A stretch of 64,000 bases of DNA from Noviluteimonas gilva (GTDB lineage: Bacteria; Pseudomonadota; Gammaproteobacteria; Xanthomonadales; Xanthomonadaceae), in NCBI RefSeq assembly GCF_009740395.1, contig NZ_WOXT01000002.1, forward strand, positions 124,001 through 188,000, read 5' to 3'. The translations under genes and the position numbers were made by a program. Positions 1-8,976 of this stretch are shown piece by piece (within the stretch, counting starts at the first letter, position 1; every line of letters begins with the position of its first letter). The notes under the pieces were generated by a model, which saw only the letters and a list, made by a program, of their open reading frames with translations, ran no database searches and was not told the origin of the DNA.

Positions 1-93
1 CCAGCCGCCCACGCCCACGCGGATTCCGTCGATCGGGCCCGGGGCGACAAGCCCGAGGCCGGCATCCTTCGCGCGCGGGGTGGCCATGCGCAT
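1..93 (-). CDS. DUF72 (YecE-like) family protein, 5' end only
   Basis: Only the first 31 codons are visible; the gene runs off the left edge. Translating the minus strand from the ATG at 93 gives a short variable lead and then IRVGVGGW, which is how the first beta strand of the DUF72/YecE TIM-barrel family begins (usually followed by a Trp/Tyr-rich stretch). A second in-frame ATG at 87 is an equally possible start. It is divergent from the serine hydrolase at 181. The family's biochemical role is unknown. The assignment rests on a very short stretch and is tentative. Confidence 0.55.
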   Translation of the reverse strand, partial: MRMATPRAKDAGLGLVAPGPIDGIRVGVGGW

Positions 94-180
94 GAGGGTA
101 GCGCGACATGACGACCGGGACATCGACGCGGCCTCCACGCTGCGGGAAACTCGGCCTTTCCGTTCGGACCACCCTTTCCC

Positions 181-1815
181 ATGACCCGACTCATGACCCG
201 CTCGACCTTGTGCCTGGCACTGGCCGCCGCATTCGCGCTGCCCACCCTGGCGCACGCGCAGGCCGCCCTCGCGCAGCCCGCCGCCACCGCGCAGACCGAA
301 GACGCGCGCCTAGCGGGCTTCGATGCCTACGTCGACGCGGTGCGCAAGCAGTTCGAAGTGCCGGGCATCGCGGTCGCGATCGTCGAAGACGGGCGCATCG
401 TCTACGAACGCGGCTTCGGCCCGCGCGAGATGGGCAAGCCGGCGCAGATCGACGAACACACGATGTTCGCGATCGCCTCCAACACCAAGGCCTTCACCGC
501 CACCGCGCTGTCGATGCTGGCCGATGAAGGCAAGTTGTCGCTCGACGACCGCGTGATCGACCACCTGCCGTGGTTCCGCATGAGCGACGCGTACGTCACG
601 CGCGAGATGCGCATCAAGGATCTGCTCGCGCACCGCAGCGGCCTGACGCTCGGCGCGGGCGACCTGCTGTATTGGCCGACGACGACGTACACGACCGAAG
701 AAGTCGCGCGCCGTTTGAAGGACGTTCCGCTTGGCGGTTCGTTCCGCGGCCAGTATGCGTACGACAACATCCTGTTCGGCGTTGCGCAGCTGGTGATCGA
801 AGAAGCGAGCGGCATGAAGTACGAAGACTTTTTGCGCCAGCGCATCTTTACGCCGCTGGGCATGAACGAAACGCGCTTCAACAGCGATCGCCTGAAGTCG
901 GGCGACAACGTCGCCACCGGTTACGCGCTCGCCGATTTCAAGACGCTGGAGCCCGCGCCGCGCATGACCTGGCACAACGTGTCGGGTGCGGGCGGTATCT
1001 ATTCGAGCGTCCACGATCTGAGCAAGTGGATGAACATGCACCTGGCCGGTGGCACGTACACCGATGCGAAGGGCAAGGAACACCAACTCGTCAGCAAGAA
1101 GCGCCAGCAGGGCATGTGGACGATCGTCACGCCGATTCCGGTGAACGATCCCTCCGTTCCCGAACTGCGCCCGGGCAAGCCCAACTTCCTCGGTTACGGC
1201 GAAGGCTGGCAGCTCTCCGATTACAGCGGCAACAAGCTCGTCTGGCACACCGGCGGCTGGCCGGGCATGGTTTCGCGCCTGACGCTGGTGCCCGACAAGA
1301 AGATCGGCGTGATCGTGCTGACGAGCCAGGAAGTCGGCGCCGCGTTCAACGCGGTGACGATGCAGGCGCTCGACGCGATGCTGGGCACGCCGAAGCACGA
1401 TTGGCTCGACGCGTACAGCAAGGCCGTGGCGAAGTCGAAGTCGAAGGCCGACGAAGACATGCAGAAGCACGTGGCCGCGCGCGATGCGAACGCGAAGCCG
1501 TCGTTGCCGCTTGCATCGTACGCCGGCACGTATCGCGACCCGTGGTACGGCGACATCGACATCAAGAACGAAGGCGGCAAGCTGGTCATGCGTTTCACCA
1601 AGACGCCGGACATGGTCGGCGACATGGAGCCGTGGCAGCACGACACCTTCGTCGTGCGCTGGCGCCAGCGTTGGTTGAACGCCGATGCCTTCGTCAACTT
1701 CGACCTGGATGCCGACGGCAAGATCCAGGAAGTGCGCATGGATCCGATGTCGCCGCTGACCGATTTCAGCTTCGACTTCCAGGACCTGCGCCTGAAGCCG
1801 GTCGTCAAGGAATAA
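181..1815 (+). CDS. Serine hydrolase of the beta-lactamase/PBP4-like (class C, S12) family with C-terminal DUF3471-like domain
   Basis: 544-residue exported serine hydrolase. Residues 1-26 form a signal peptide ending AHA. The S12 active-site motifs are all present: SNTK with nucleophile Ser100 and Lys103, Y194-D-N196, and H356-T-G-G in place of KTG. Residues about 440-540 resemble the DUF3471 beta-barrel that follows many of these hydrolases. Members act on D-amino-acid peptides, esters or beta-lactams, and the substrate cannot be read from sequence. A second ATG at 193 would remove four residues; neither start has a strong Shine-Dalgarno. The DUF748 gene follows after 85 bp with no visible terminator. 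Confidence 0.87.
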   Translation: MTRLMTRSTLCLALAAAFALPTLAHAQAALAQPAATAQTEDARLAGFDAYVDAVRKQFEVPGIAVAIVEDGRIVYERGFGPREMGKPAQIDEHTMFAIASNTKAFTATALSMLADEGKLSLDDRVIDHLPWFRMSDAYVTREMRIKDLLAHRSGLTLGAGDLLYWPTTTYTTEEVARRLKDVPLGGSFRGQYAYDNILFGVAQLVIEEASGMKYEDFLRQRIFTPLGMNETRFNSDRLKSGDNVATGYALADFKTLEPAPRMTWHNVSGAGGIYSSVHDLSKWMNMHLAGGTYTDAKGKEHQLVSKKRQQGMWTIVTPIPVNDPSVPELRPGKPNFLGYGEGWQLSDYSGNKLVWHTGGWPGMVSRLTLVPDKKIGVIVLTSQEVGAAFNAVTMQALDAMLGTPKHDWLDAYSKAVAKSKSKADEDMQKHVAARDANAKPSLPLASYAGTYRDPWYGDIDIKNEGGKLVMRFTKTPDMVGDMEPWQHDTFVVRWRQRWLNADAFVNFDLDADGKIQEVRMDPMSPLTDFSFDFQDLRLKPVVKE

Positions 1816-1900
1816 CCGACGAGATCGCAGCGGCGGCGCGCGTGGGGACGTTGAACGAAACGCTCACGCGCGCATAACCGGCCATGCGCGAATCAAGCGC

Positions 1901-4858
1901 ATGGCCGCGCTGCGCAAGCTGTTGCTGGCACCCCTCGTGCTGGTGCCGCTCCTGCTCGTGCTTGCCTTGGGCGCCTACGCGGCGCTGGGATTCTGGGGCG
2001 TGCCGTGGCTGGTCCGTTCGCAGGCGACGGCCTACGTGCACGACACGCTGCATCGCGAGTTGAAGCTCGGCGAAATCACGTTCAATCCGTTCAATTTCAA
2101 GCTGACCTTGCGCGACGCGATGATCGTCGAACAAGGCAAGCCGCTCGTCGGCATGCGTTATCTGTTGGCTGACTACCAGGCCGCGTCGCTGTTCAAGCGC
2201 ATGCATATCCTGCGCGAGGTGACGCTCGACCGGCCGTACGCGCGCGCCATCCTGCGCGCCGATGGTTCGCTCAATCTCGCCGACCTGTTGCCGAAGACCG
2301 ATCCCAACGAACCGCTGCCGAATGCGTTGATCGAAGATCTGACGATCGCCGGCGGCCGGGTCGATTTCACCGATGCCCGCACCAAGCGCGCGCCGACCAA
2401 GGCCTTCGCACCGATCGCCTTCGACCTGCAGAACTTCCGCACGACCGCCGAAGGCGGCCGCGCGCAGTTGCAGGCGCGCAGCGACGACGGTGAAGCGATC
2501 ACGTGGAAAGGGCAGGTGTCGCTCGCGCCGGTGTCTTCGCGCGGCGCGTTCACGTTGCGCGGCTTGCAGTCGAAGACGATCGCGGATTTCGTCGGTGACC
2601 TGCTGCCGTTCCAGCTGACGAAAGGCCGCGTCGACCTGGGCGGCGATTACACCTTCGCGCTGCCGAAGCAGGGCGGCATGCAGCTCGATGCGCGGCTTCC
2701 GAAGATCGAGGCGCGCGAGCTTCGCCTGCGCGCGCAGGGCGTGGACAGCGATTGGGTCGTCGTTCCGTCGGCGACGGTGACCGACACGCGGTTGTCGCTC
2801 GCGCGTCGCGAGGTGTCGATCGGTGCGTTGCAGACCAACGGTGTCGAAGTCGAGGCGTGGATGGAACCGAACGGCGACATCAGCCTCGGGCGCCTGTTCA
2901 CCGGACAGGTCATCGAAGCGGCGAAGGCGACGCCGGGCGAGGAATGGCGTGTGCACGTCGGGCAGGCGCGCATCGACAACGCGAAGATCGCGCTGGAAGA
3001 CCGCACGGTGAAGCCGGCCGCGCGATTCGCGCTGACCTCGGTGAACGCAACCGCGGGCGATCTGAGCTTCGACATGGCGCACGCGCTGCCGATCACCGTG
3101 ACCGCCACCGTCAACGGCAAGGCGCCGTTGAAACTGGACGGCGAGGTCATTCCGGATCCGTTCTCCGCGGACTTGAACGTCGAGGTCTCCGACCTGCCGA
3201 TGCGCGACGTGCTCGCGTACTTGCCCGACTATCCCTCGCTCGACCTGCGTTCCGGCGACGTCGGCGCCAAGGGGCGCGTCGTACTGCGCCCCGCGGAAGC
3301 GCCGGGCCCCGAACTCGAATACGACGGCGACGCGAGCATCGCGGACTTCGATCTCGTCGACAAAGCGAACAAGCAACCGTTCCTGTCGTGGGGGCGCGTG
3401 GATGTCGGCGGCATCGATTACGCCGCGGCGCCCGATCACATCGCGATCCGGTCGATCAAGGTCCAGCGTCCCGTCGCGCGCGTGATCATCGAGCGCGACG
3501 GCACGCTCAATCTCGCGAACACACTCGGCGCCGCGACGCCGACGACGCCGCAAGCGCGCGCGACGCCTGCGAAGAACGCGTCGACGCTGCCGCCGCTGAA
3601 AGTCGGCGAGGTCCGCCTCGCCGCGGGCACGATGCAATTCGCCGACTTCTCCGTGCAACCGAACTTCCAGGCGAAGATCGAAGCCTTGCAGGGACGCATC
3701 TCGAACATCTCCACCGCGCCGCGCACCGCGAGCCAGATCGACCTCAGTGGTCACGTCATCAACCGCTACTCGCCGGTGACGATCAAGGGCTCGGCGAACC
3801 TGCTCGCCTACGACGAACGCACGCACTTGGCGATGCAGTTCCGCAACATCGAGCTGCCGATCTTCAATCCCTACTCGGGCAAGTGGGCGGGCTATGCGAT
3901 CGCGAAAGGCAAGCTGACGACGGAGCTGGACTACAGGATCGACAATCGTCGCCTCGTCGCCGACCACCACGTCGTCATCGATCAACTCAAGTGGGGGCAG
4001 GCGACCGACAGCAAGGAAAAGGTGAGCTTGCCGGTGCGGCTGGCGACGTCGCTGCTCAAGGACAGCAACGGCACGATCAAGCTCGACATCCCCGTGACGG
4101 GCACGCTCGACGATCCGAAGTTCCGCCTGTGGCCGATCATCTGGCAGATCGTGAAGAACATCGTCGTCAAGATCGTTAGCGCGCCGTTCAAGTTGCTCGC
4201 GGGCTTGTTCCAGGGTGCGGAGGACGCGCAGTACGTCGACTTCGCGCCGGGCTCGCCCGCGCTGCCGGACAAGGCGAAGGGTGCGTTGCCGAAGCTGGCC
4301 GACAGCCTCGCCGAACGGCCCGAGCTGCGTCTGGACATTCCCGCCGGTCCGATCAGCGCCACGGACAAGGCGGCGCTCGACGACCAGCGTTTCCAGGCCG
4401 CTGTCGCGGAATTCCGCGCGGGCACGCGCAACGGTGAAACGCCGTATGCGGAACTCGACGACAAGGACAAGGCCGACGTGCTCGCCGACATGTACAAGCG
4501 CGATTTCGGCAAGCGCCCCGAGCCGCCGGACGCGACGGCGATGCAGGCGGGGGACGTGCCGCCTTCGTCATCGGTGCCGGTGCAGGTGGAGATCGTCCTC
4601 GACAACCCGAACCCGACGCGCCGCGAACGCAAGGCGCAGCGACGTTCGTCGGAAGTCGCATGGCTGGAATCGCAATTGCGCCCGCGTTATCGCGCCGACG
4701 CCGGCGCCGCGGATCAACTCGCGAAAGCGCGCGCTGCGGCCGTGCAGGAAGCGTTGCTCGCGAACGGGAAGGTCGATCCGGTCCGCGTGTTCCTCGACGC
4801 GACCAAGTCGACGCAGGAAGAGAAGGGCAAGGTGCGCATGGAACTGGCGCTCGAGTGA
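1901..4858 (+). CDS. DUF748 / AsmA-like large envelope protein
   Basis: 985 residues with one N-terminal membrane anchor (about 7-29, a run of Leu/Val/Ala) and a long periplasmic part. The start LGFWGVPWLV followed by TLHRELKLGEITFNPF is characteristic of DUF748 proteins, which share the repeated beta-groove architecture of AsmA/TamB-type lipid transport proteins. Near residue 780 a stretch with LPDKAKGALPKLADSLAERP resembles the helix of OmpA-like domains that closes this family. The ATG at 1901 is the only in-frame start before the membrane anchor. It is convergent with the DUF885 gene (21-bp gap). A role in envelope lipid homeostasis is an inference from the fold. Confidence 0.8.
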   Translation: MAALRKLLLAPLVLVPLLLVLALGAYAALGFWGVPWLVRSQATAYVHDTLHRELKLGEITFNPFNFKLTLRDAMIVEQGKPLVGMRYLLADYQAASLFKRMHILREVTLDRPYARAILRADGSLNLADLLPKTDPNEPLPNALIEDLTIAGGRVDFTDARTKRAPTKAFAPIAFDLQNFRTTAEGGRAQLQARSDDGEAITWKGQVSLAPVSSRGAFTLRGLQSKTIADFVGDLLPFQLTKGRVDLGGDYTFALPKQGGMQLDARLPKIEARELRLRAQGVDSDWVVVPSATVTDTRLSLARREVSIGALQTNGVEVEAWMEPNGDISLGRLFTGQVIEAAKATPGEEWRVHVGQARIDNAKIALEDRTVKPAARFALTSVNATAGDLSFDMAHALPITVTATVNGKAPLKLDGEVIPDPFSADLNVEVSDLPMRDVLAYLPDYPSLDLRSGDVGAKGRVVLRPAEAPGPELEYDGDASIADFDLVDKANKQPFLSWGRVDVGGIDYAAAPDHIAIRSIKVQRPVARVIIERDGTLNLANTLGAATPTTPQARATPAKNASTLPPLKVGEVRLAAGTMQFADFSVQPNFQAKIEALQGRISNISTAPRTASQIDLSGHVINRYSPVTIKGSANLLAYDERTHLAMQFRNIELPIFNPYSGKWAGYAIAKGKLTTELDYRIDNRRLVADHHVVIDQLKWGQATDSKEKVSLPVRLATSLLKDSNGTIKLDIPVTGTLDDPKFRLWPIIWQIVKNIVVKIVSAPFKLLAGLFQGAEDAQYVDFAPGSPALPDKAKGALPKLADSLAERPELRLDIPAGPISATDKAALDDQRFQAAVAEFRAGTRNGETPYAELDDKDKADVLADMYKRDFGKRPEPPDATAMQAGDVPPSSSVPVQVEIVLDNPNPTRRERKAQRRSSEVAWLESQLRPRYRADAGAADQLAKARAAAVQEALLANGKVDPVRVFLDATKSTQEEKGKVRMELALE

Positions 4859-4879
4859 GCGCCAGTCCATCGCGCGCGA

Positions 4880-6688
4880 TCACTCGATCGGCTTGTCGAG
4901 CATCAACTCGCTGACGAAACGCACGGGCGGCGCGCCGTACGACAACACCTGGTCGTGGTAGGCCTTCGCGTTGAACTTCGCGCCTTCCTTCGCTTCCCAC
5001 GCCTTGCGCAGGTCGAAGTGTTCCTGCGCACCGACGAAGTAGGTCGGCAGTTGCGCCGAGGTCAATTGCGCGCGCACCCACTTGCCCGCCGCCTCGCGTT
5101 CCTGCTGGAAGGTCTGGCGCGTCATCAGGTCCATCGCCTGCTCGCGCGTCCAGTTGTCGACGTGCACGCCCTGGTCGAGGATCGCGTTGCCGATCGTGCG
5201 CAGGTAGAACTTCAGTTGCACGAGGCGGAAGAGCGGATCGTTATTCATGTAACCGGCGTCGGCCATCATGTCTTCGGTGTAAACGGCCCAGCCTTCGGCG
5301 AACAGGCCCGAACGCAACACGCCGCGCAGCAGATCCTTGCTCTCGGTCGAATGCGCGCCTTCCAGGTAATGGCCCGGCATCGCTTCGTGGATCGACAACA
5401 GGTGGATCATGCGGCTGTTGTATTCGCGCAGGAACGAATCGACCTGTTCCTTCGACCAGTCCTCGGGAATCGGCGAGATCGCGTAGTAGGTGTCGAGGCC
5501 CTTGTCGAGCGGGCCCGGCGAATCGCAATACGCCACCGACACGCCGCGCTGGAATTCCGGCATCAGGATGATCTTCACCGGCGCGTCGGGCACGGTGACC
5601 AGTTGCTTCTCGCGCGTGAACTTCGTCGCGTCCGCAAGCGTCTGCTTGGCGAAGTCGACGACGTCCTCGCGCTTCGGGCGATCGGCGTACGCGAGTTCGA
5701 GTGCGGCTTCGATGGCTTTCTGTTGCTGGTCGTCCGTCGGGTTGTCCGGCATTTCCGGTGCGTTCGGCTTGTCCTTCAGCACGGTGCGGGCGATGCCGTA
5801 CATTTCGCCGCGCACGCGCTTGAGCTCGGATTCCGCACGTTGCTTGATGTCGGCGCGCGAGAGCGAAGACATCAGTGCGAACTTCAGCTTCTCGTCGTAG
5901 AGCTTTTCGCCGATGCGGAAGTCGCCCTTCGCGTTGGGTACGAGTGTGCCGTCGAGCCACTTCTGTTGTTCGTCGACCGCCTTGCGCAAGCCCGCGATGG
6001 CGGCGTCCAGGCGCTTGCGATCTTCGCCCTGCAATTGATCGGCAGCGGGCACGATGAACTGGTCGACGAGGCCGACGACGCCCGCGTTCTGCTTCGACAC
6101 GGTTTCTGCGTGGATCTTCGGCACGCGCGCCGGGTCGAGGTTTTCACGCATCTGCGCGAACAGTGCCGGCAGCTTTTCCATGCGCGCGGTCGCCGACTTC
6201 AGGCGCTCGGGCATCGGCGCGAAATCCCGCGCCATCAGGTTGTACAGCGCGCCACCGGCGAGGCTGTTGTAGAGCTGCGGATCCCACGCCCACGATTGCA
6301 GGGTCTCGAGTGCGAAGAGGTCGCCGCGCACCTGGTTCTTCAGCAACAGCAAGTCGACCTGCATCTCGCGCGAGAGCGTCTTCTGGTCGAGCGCATCGAG
6401 TTCGGCGAGCAGCTTCTTGTTGAAGTCGACCTGCGCCTGGCGGCCGGCGGCGGAGTAGTCGTCGAGGGTCGCGTCGAAGCGGTGGTCGCCGATCTGCGAT
6501 GCGCTCACCGGGTTCAGGCGCATCCACTCGTCGAGCCAGCGCTTGGAGAGTGCGTTGAACTTCGCGTCGGCCTGTTCGGTCGAGGCGGCCGTGGCCGCGG
6601 TGCCTTCGGCCGGCGCCGTGGGCGCCTGGCCCTGGCAGGCGGCAAGGGTTGCAGAGAGAAGGGCAGCAGCGAGCAGGCTGTGGCGCAT
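4880..6688 (-). CDS. DUF885 family lipoprotein, putative zinc peptidase
   Basis: 602-residue putative lipoprotein: the N-terminus ends in lipobox LAAC with Cys18 as the lipidation site. The DUF885 hallmark HEAMPGH lies at residues 434-440, giving the two His ligands and a Glu of a gluzincin-like site, followed by a family-typical Glu/Ser region. DUF885 proteins are thought to be carboxypeptidase-like metalloproteases and are abundant in Xanthomonadaceae. It would act in the periplasm or on the inner face of the outer membrane. It is divergent from the DUF2785 gene, with a 98-bp shared upstream region. Family assignment is firm; the substrate is unknown. Confidence 0.88.
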   Translation of the reverse strand: MRHSLLAAALLSATLAACQGQAPTAPAEGTAATAASTEQADAKFNALSKRWLDEWMRLNPVSASQIGDHRFDATLDDYSAAGRQAQVDFNKKLLAELDALDQKTLSREMQVDLLLLKNQVRGDLFALETLQSWAWDPQLYNSLAGGALYNLMARDFAPMPERLKSATARMEKLPALFAQMRENLDPARVPKIHAETVSKQNAGVVGLVDQFIVPAADQLQGEDRKRLDAAIAGLRKAVDEQQKWLDGTLVPNAKGDFRIGEKLYDEKLKFALMSSLSRADIKQRAESELKRVRGEMYGIARTVLKDKPNAPEMPDNPTDDQQQKAIEAALELAYADRPKREDVVDFAKQTLADATKFTREKQLVTVPDAPVKIILMPEFQRGVSVAYCDSPGPLDKGLDTYYAISPIPEDWSKEQVDSFLREYNSRMIHLLSIHEAMPGHYLEGAHSTESKDLLRGVLRSGLFAEGWAVYTEDMMADAGYMNNDPLFRLVQLKFYLRTIGNAILDQGVHVDNWTREQAMDLMTRQTFQQEREAAGKWVRAQLTSAQLPTYFVGAQEHFDLRKAWEAKEGAKFNAKAYHDQVLSYGAPPVRFVSELMLDKPIE

Positions 6689-6786
6689 CGTGAAGGGCCG
6701 GCAGGGAAGAAGGGGCCGAGCATAAAGGCCCGCGCGCCCGCGCGCATGGGCCTGCTAGGCTGGCGCCACTCATCGGGGAGACTTCC

Positions 6787-7671
6787 ATGCGTGCATTGCT
6801 GGCCGTCGTGATGTTGCTGGGTTTGTTCGTCGCGCCGGCGCGCGCGGCGTGTCCGCCGGAGGGCAAGACGCGCGAGCAACTCGAAGCGCTCAAGGTGTTG
6901 AAGTGGACCGTGCCCGATGCGGCCGAACGGCAGGTGCTCGCCGAAGGCCTGGTCGATTGTCTCGGCGATGCGGATCCGAAGTTGCGCGATGGCATCGCGT
7001 ACGAAGCGATGGCGCATTGGATGCGTGCGGGCGAGATCGATGAACTCGGGTTGCGTCCGTTGCGCGATCGCTTGTACGCGGCGTTGCAGGCGGATGATCC
7101 GGAGGGTTTCCGTCGCCCGTTCGCCGCGCTGGTGTTGTCGGAAGTCGCGCGCACCGATCGCATCAAGCCGTGGATGACGCCGGAAGAACGCGGGGCGATG
7201 GTGGAGACCGCATCGCGCTATCTCGAATCGGTGACCGACTATCGCGGCTTCGACGACAAGGAAGGCTGGCGCCACGGTGTCGCGCATGGCAGCGATTGGC
7301 TGATGCAGCTGGCGCTGAATCCGGCGCTCGATCGTGGGCAACTGGATCGGATGCTTGCGGCGATTGCGACGCAGGTGGTTCCGTCGGCGCCGCACGCGTA
7401 CGTCTATGGCGAACCTGGGCGCCTCGCGCGGCCGGTGATGTTCATCGCCAAGCGCGAGTTGCACACCCCCGCCGAATGGGACGCGTGGTTCGTCGCGCTC
7501 GCGCCGAAGCTCGGCGACTCGAAGGATTACAACGACAACGGATGGTTGCTGCGCCGGCACGATCTGCTGGCGTTCCTCACCGGCTTGTACCTCGAAGCCG
7601 ATCGCAGCGAGGATCCGCAACTGCAGGCGCTTGAAGCACCGGTCGTCGCGGGATTGAAAGCGGTGCCATGA
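6787..7671 (+). CDS. DUF2785 domain-containing exported protein
   Basis: 294 residues with a signal peptide ending ARA at about residue 20. The segment YRGFDDKEGWRHGVAHGSDW, near residue 155, is the family signature of DUF2785, an all-helical repeat-like domain of unknown function. The ATG at 6787 is preceded by GGGGAGACTTCC, a workable ribosome binding site. It lies just upstream of the toxin-like cassette in the same direction, 104 bp away, but inverted repeats lie between them, so co-transcription is uncertain. No function is assigned. Confidence 0.75.
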   Translation: MRALLAVVMLLGLFVAPARAACPPEGKTREQLEALKVLKWTVPDAAERQVLAEGLVDCLGDADPKLRDGIAYEAMAHWMRAGEIDELGLRPLRDRLYAALQADDPEGFRRPFAALVLSEVARTDRIKPWMTPEERGAMVETASRYLESVTDYRGFDDKEGWRHGVAHGSDWLMQLALNPALDRGQLDRMLAAIATQVVPSAPHAYVYGEPGRLARPVMFIAKRELHTPAEWDAWFVALAPKLGDSKDYNDNGWLLRRHDLLAFLTGLYLEADRSEDPQLQALEAPVVAGLKAVP

Positions 7672-7681
7672 ATGTAGGCGA

Positions 7682-7761
7682 CGAATCGCACGATTCGCGA
7701 GACGCGTGCGAATTGAGCGAGTGATGCGGTCTTCCGCACGATGTGTGCACCCCACACATCG
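7682..7761 (+). promoter_or_regulatory. Three consecutive inverted repeats upstream of the toxin-like operon
   Basis: Three perfect palindromes are packed into 80 bp. CGAATCG/CGATTCG pairs 7682-7688 with 7691-7697. TGCGG/CCGCA pairs 7725-7729 with 7734-7738. Directly abutting is a 9-bp stem CGATGTGTG/CACACATCG, 7739-7747 with 7753-7761, loop CACCC. The ribosome binding site of the B-like gene (GGAGAG, from 7767) starts six bases after the last stem. They could be operators for a regulator, a leader RNA structure or a weak terminator for the DUF2785 gene. The symmetry is seen directly; the role is inferred. Confidence 0.5.
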
Positions 7762-7775
7762 TTACGGAGAGATTG

Positions 7776-8117
7776 ATGAAACGCATCATGCTTTTGGTTG
7801 TGCTGGCGCTTGGGATGTCGCCGTTGTTTGCTGCAAAGGCGCAGCAGATGTGTTTCGAGGATCGCAAGGTCCTCGCGGTCAAGATCGGCTACGTGGCCTT
7901 GCCGATGGGCAGCGATGGCGGCAACGCCGTGTACTTCAAGCTCGACAACAACGCTTGGCGGCCGCTGAACAATACGTACAACCTCAATGACGGAGGAAAG
8001 GGCGAGGGGTTGTACAAGATGCTGATGACCGCGATGGCCGGCGGCTTCAAGATCCGCGCGTACGACCACTACTACCCGTACTGCGACGACGTCGACGAAA
8101 TCGAAATCTACCGCTGA
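7776..8117 (+). CDS. Small secreted protein resembling B subunits of AB5 toxins (SubB/PltB/ArtB-like)
   Basis: 113 residues. A signal peptide ends AKA at residue 23, leaving a 90-residue mature protein with exactly two cysteines (Cys26, Cys103) that could form a disulfide. The C-terminal half (LYKMLMTAMAGGFKIRAYD, then YYPYC and VDEIEIY) fits the helix-plus-final-strands pattern of the OB-fold B subunits SubB, PltB and ArtB (there LYNQALYFYTTGQPVRIYY). ATG 7776 follows GGAGAG at good spacing; an in-frame GTG at 7743 would put the start inside a hairpin and was rejected. The pertussis S1-like gene follows after 13 bp, and the B-then-A order matches pltB-pltA. The B-subunit call depends on context and a modest sequence pattern, so it is tentative. 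Confidence 0.5.
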   Translation: MKRIMLLVVLALGMSPLFAAKAQQMCFEDRKVLAVKIGYVALPMGSDGGNAVYFKLDNNAWRPLNNTYNLNDGGKGEGLYKMLMTAMAGGFKIRAYDHYYPYCDDVDEIEIYR

Positions 8118-8130
8118 CGGCGGCGCGCAC

Positions 8131-8964
8131 ATGTCCCGCATCCTTTCGATGCTGCTGGCAGCGGCGTGCCTGCTGCCAGCCCTCGACGCCGTCGCGCAAC
8201 CGCTGCCCGAGCCCATCAAGCTCGTCTATCGCGCGGACTCGCGGCCGCCGGAAGACATGTTTGCCAGCGGATTCTTCGGACGAGGCAGCAACATGGACCT
8301 CCTCGCCCACACGCTGGGCGGGTCGTGCGAGGAAACCAACCTCGCACGCGCCAGCACGTGGGTCAGCATGAGTGCCGAGCACGAAACCGCGATCGGCTTC
8401 GCGACCGGGCGCCTGGAGGGCATTGAAGAGAACGGGCCAGAGCATTCGATGTGGATCTACACGATCCGTCCCGACGAGACCTACCTCGACGTGCGCAGCG
8501 TCATCCAGAGCGCCGCGTTTGCAGGCTGGTATGGGCAACAGGGCTACACAAGCGCGCAGGGGGACACCCTCGCACACCTGTTGTACTCGACCTTGCTGGG
8601 AAGCGAGCGGGAAGTGGTGGCGCATTACGTGGCGCCAGCGAACATCGTCAGTGCGCAGAATGTCTACTTCAACGAGGGTGGCTACAACCTCGTCCGGGGG
8701 ACCATCGCAACCAATCCGTGTTACCGGGCGCTGGATACGCAGGCGAGCGACGTCGTTGCCGATCTGCATGCCTTCGTTCCCGCGGCGTCGATTCGCGACG
8801 ACTACGACAGCGACTCGGACAGCGAAGGCTCCTGCTCGATGTCGTGCGACGGTTCCGTGGAAAGTGCCTCGTCGCGCAGTCCGTTGGCGGTGGCGCCGAG
8901 GTCGGCGCACTGCAAGGTGCGCAACGGGTTCTCGCCGATGTTGCTCGACATCATCAACGACTGA
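8131..8964 (+). CDS. Pertussis toxin S1-like ADP-ribosyltransferase A subunit (A1), active-site residues present
   Basis: 277 residues; the signal peptide ends at about AVAQ (23). The mature start LVYRADSRPPEDMF is nearly superimposable on VYRYDSRPPEDVF of pertussis toxin S1. Inferred equivalents: Arg34 = S1 R9; His60 = H35; Cys66 = C41 (partner of C201, here probably Cys235 or Cys239); VSMS with Ser79/Ser81 = the STS motif; E159-R-E161 = the Q/E-x-E motif whose last Glu is catalytic (E129 in S1, E112 in cholera toxin). WIYTIRPDETY matches YIYEVRADNNF. An acidic DSDSDSE stretch precedes the CSMSC cysteines. The C-terminus is LLDIIND. It would transfer ADP-ribose from NAD to a target-cell protein; the target is unknown. 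Confidence 0.85.
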   Translation: MSRILSMLLAAACLLPALDAVAQPLPEPIKLVYRADSRPPEDMFASGFFGRGSNMDLLAHTLGGSCEETNLARASTWVSMSAEHETAIGFATGRLEGIEENGPEHSMWIYTIRPDETYLDVRSVIQSAAFAGWYGQQGYTSAQGDTLAHLLYSTLLGSEREVVAHYVAPANIVSAQNVYFNEGGYNLVRGTIATNPCYRALDTQASDVVADLHAFVPAASIRDDYDSDSDSEGSCSMSCDGSVESASSRSPLAVAPRSAHCKVRNGFSPMLLDIIND

Positions 8965-8976
8965 GGAAGCGCGCAA

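Noticed and set aside
7743-7775. GTG at 7743 as the start of the B-like protein
   Set aside because: It lies inside the 9-bp hairpin and would put a polar lead before the signal peptide; ATG 7776 has a proper ribosome binding site.
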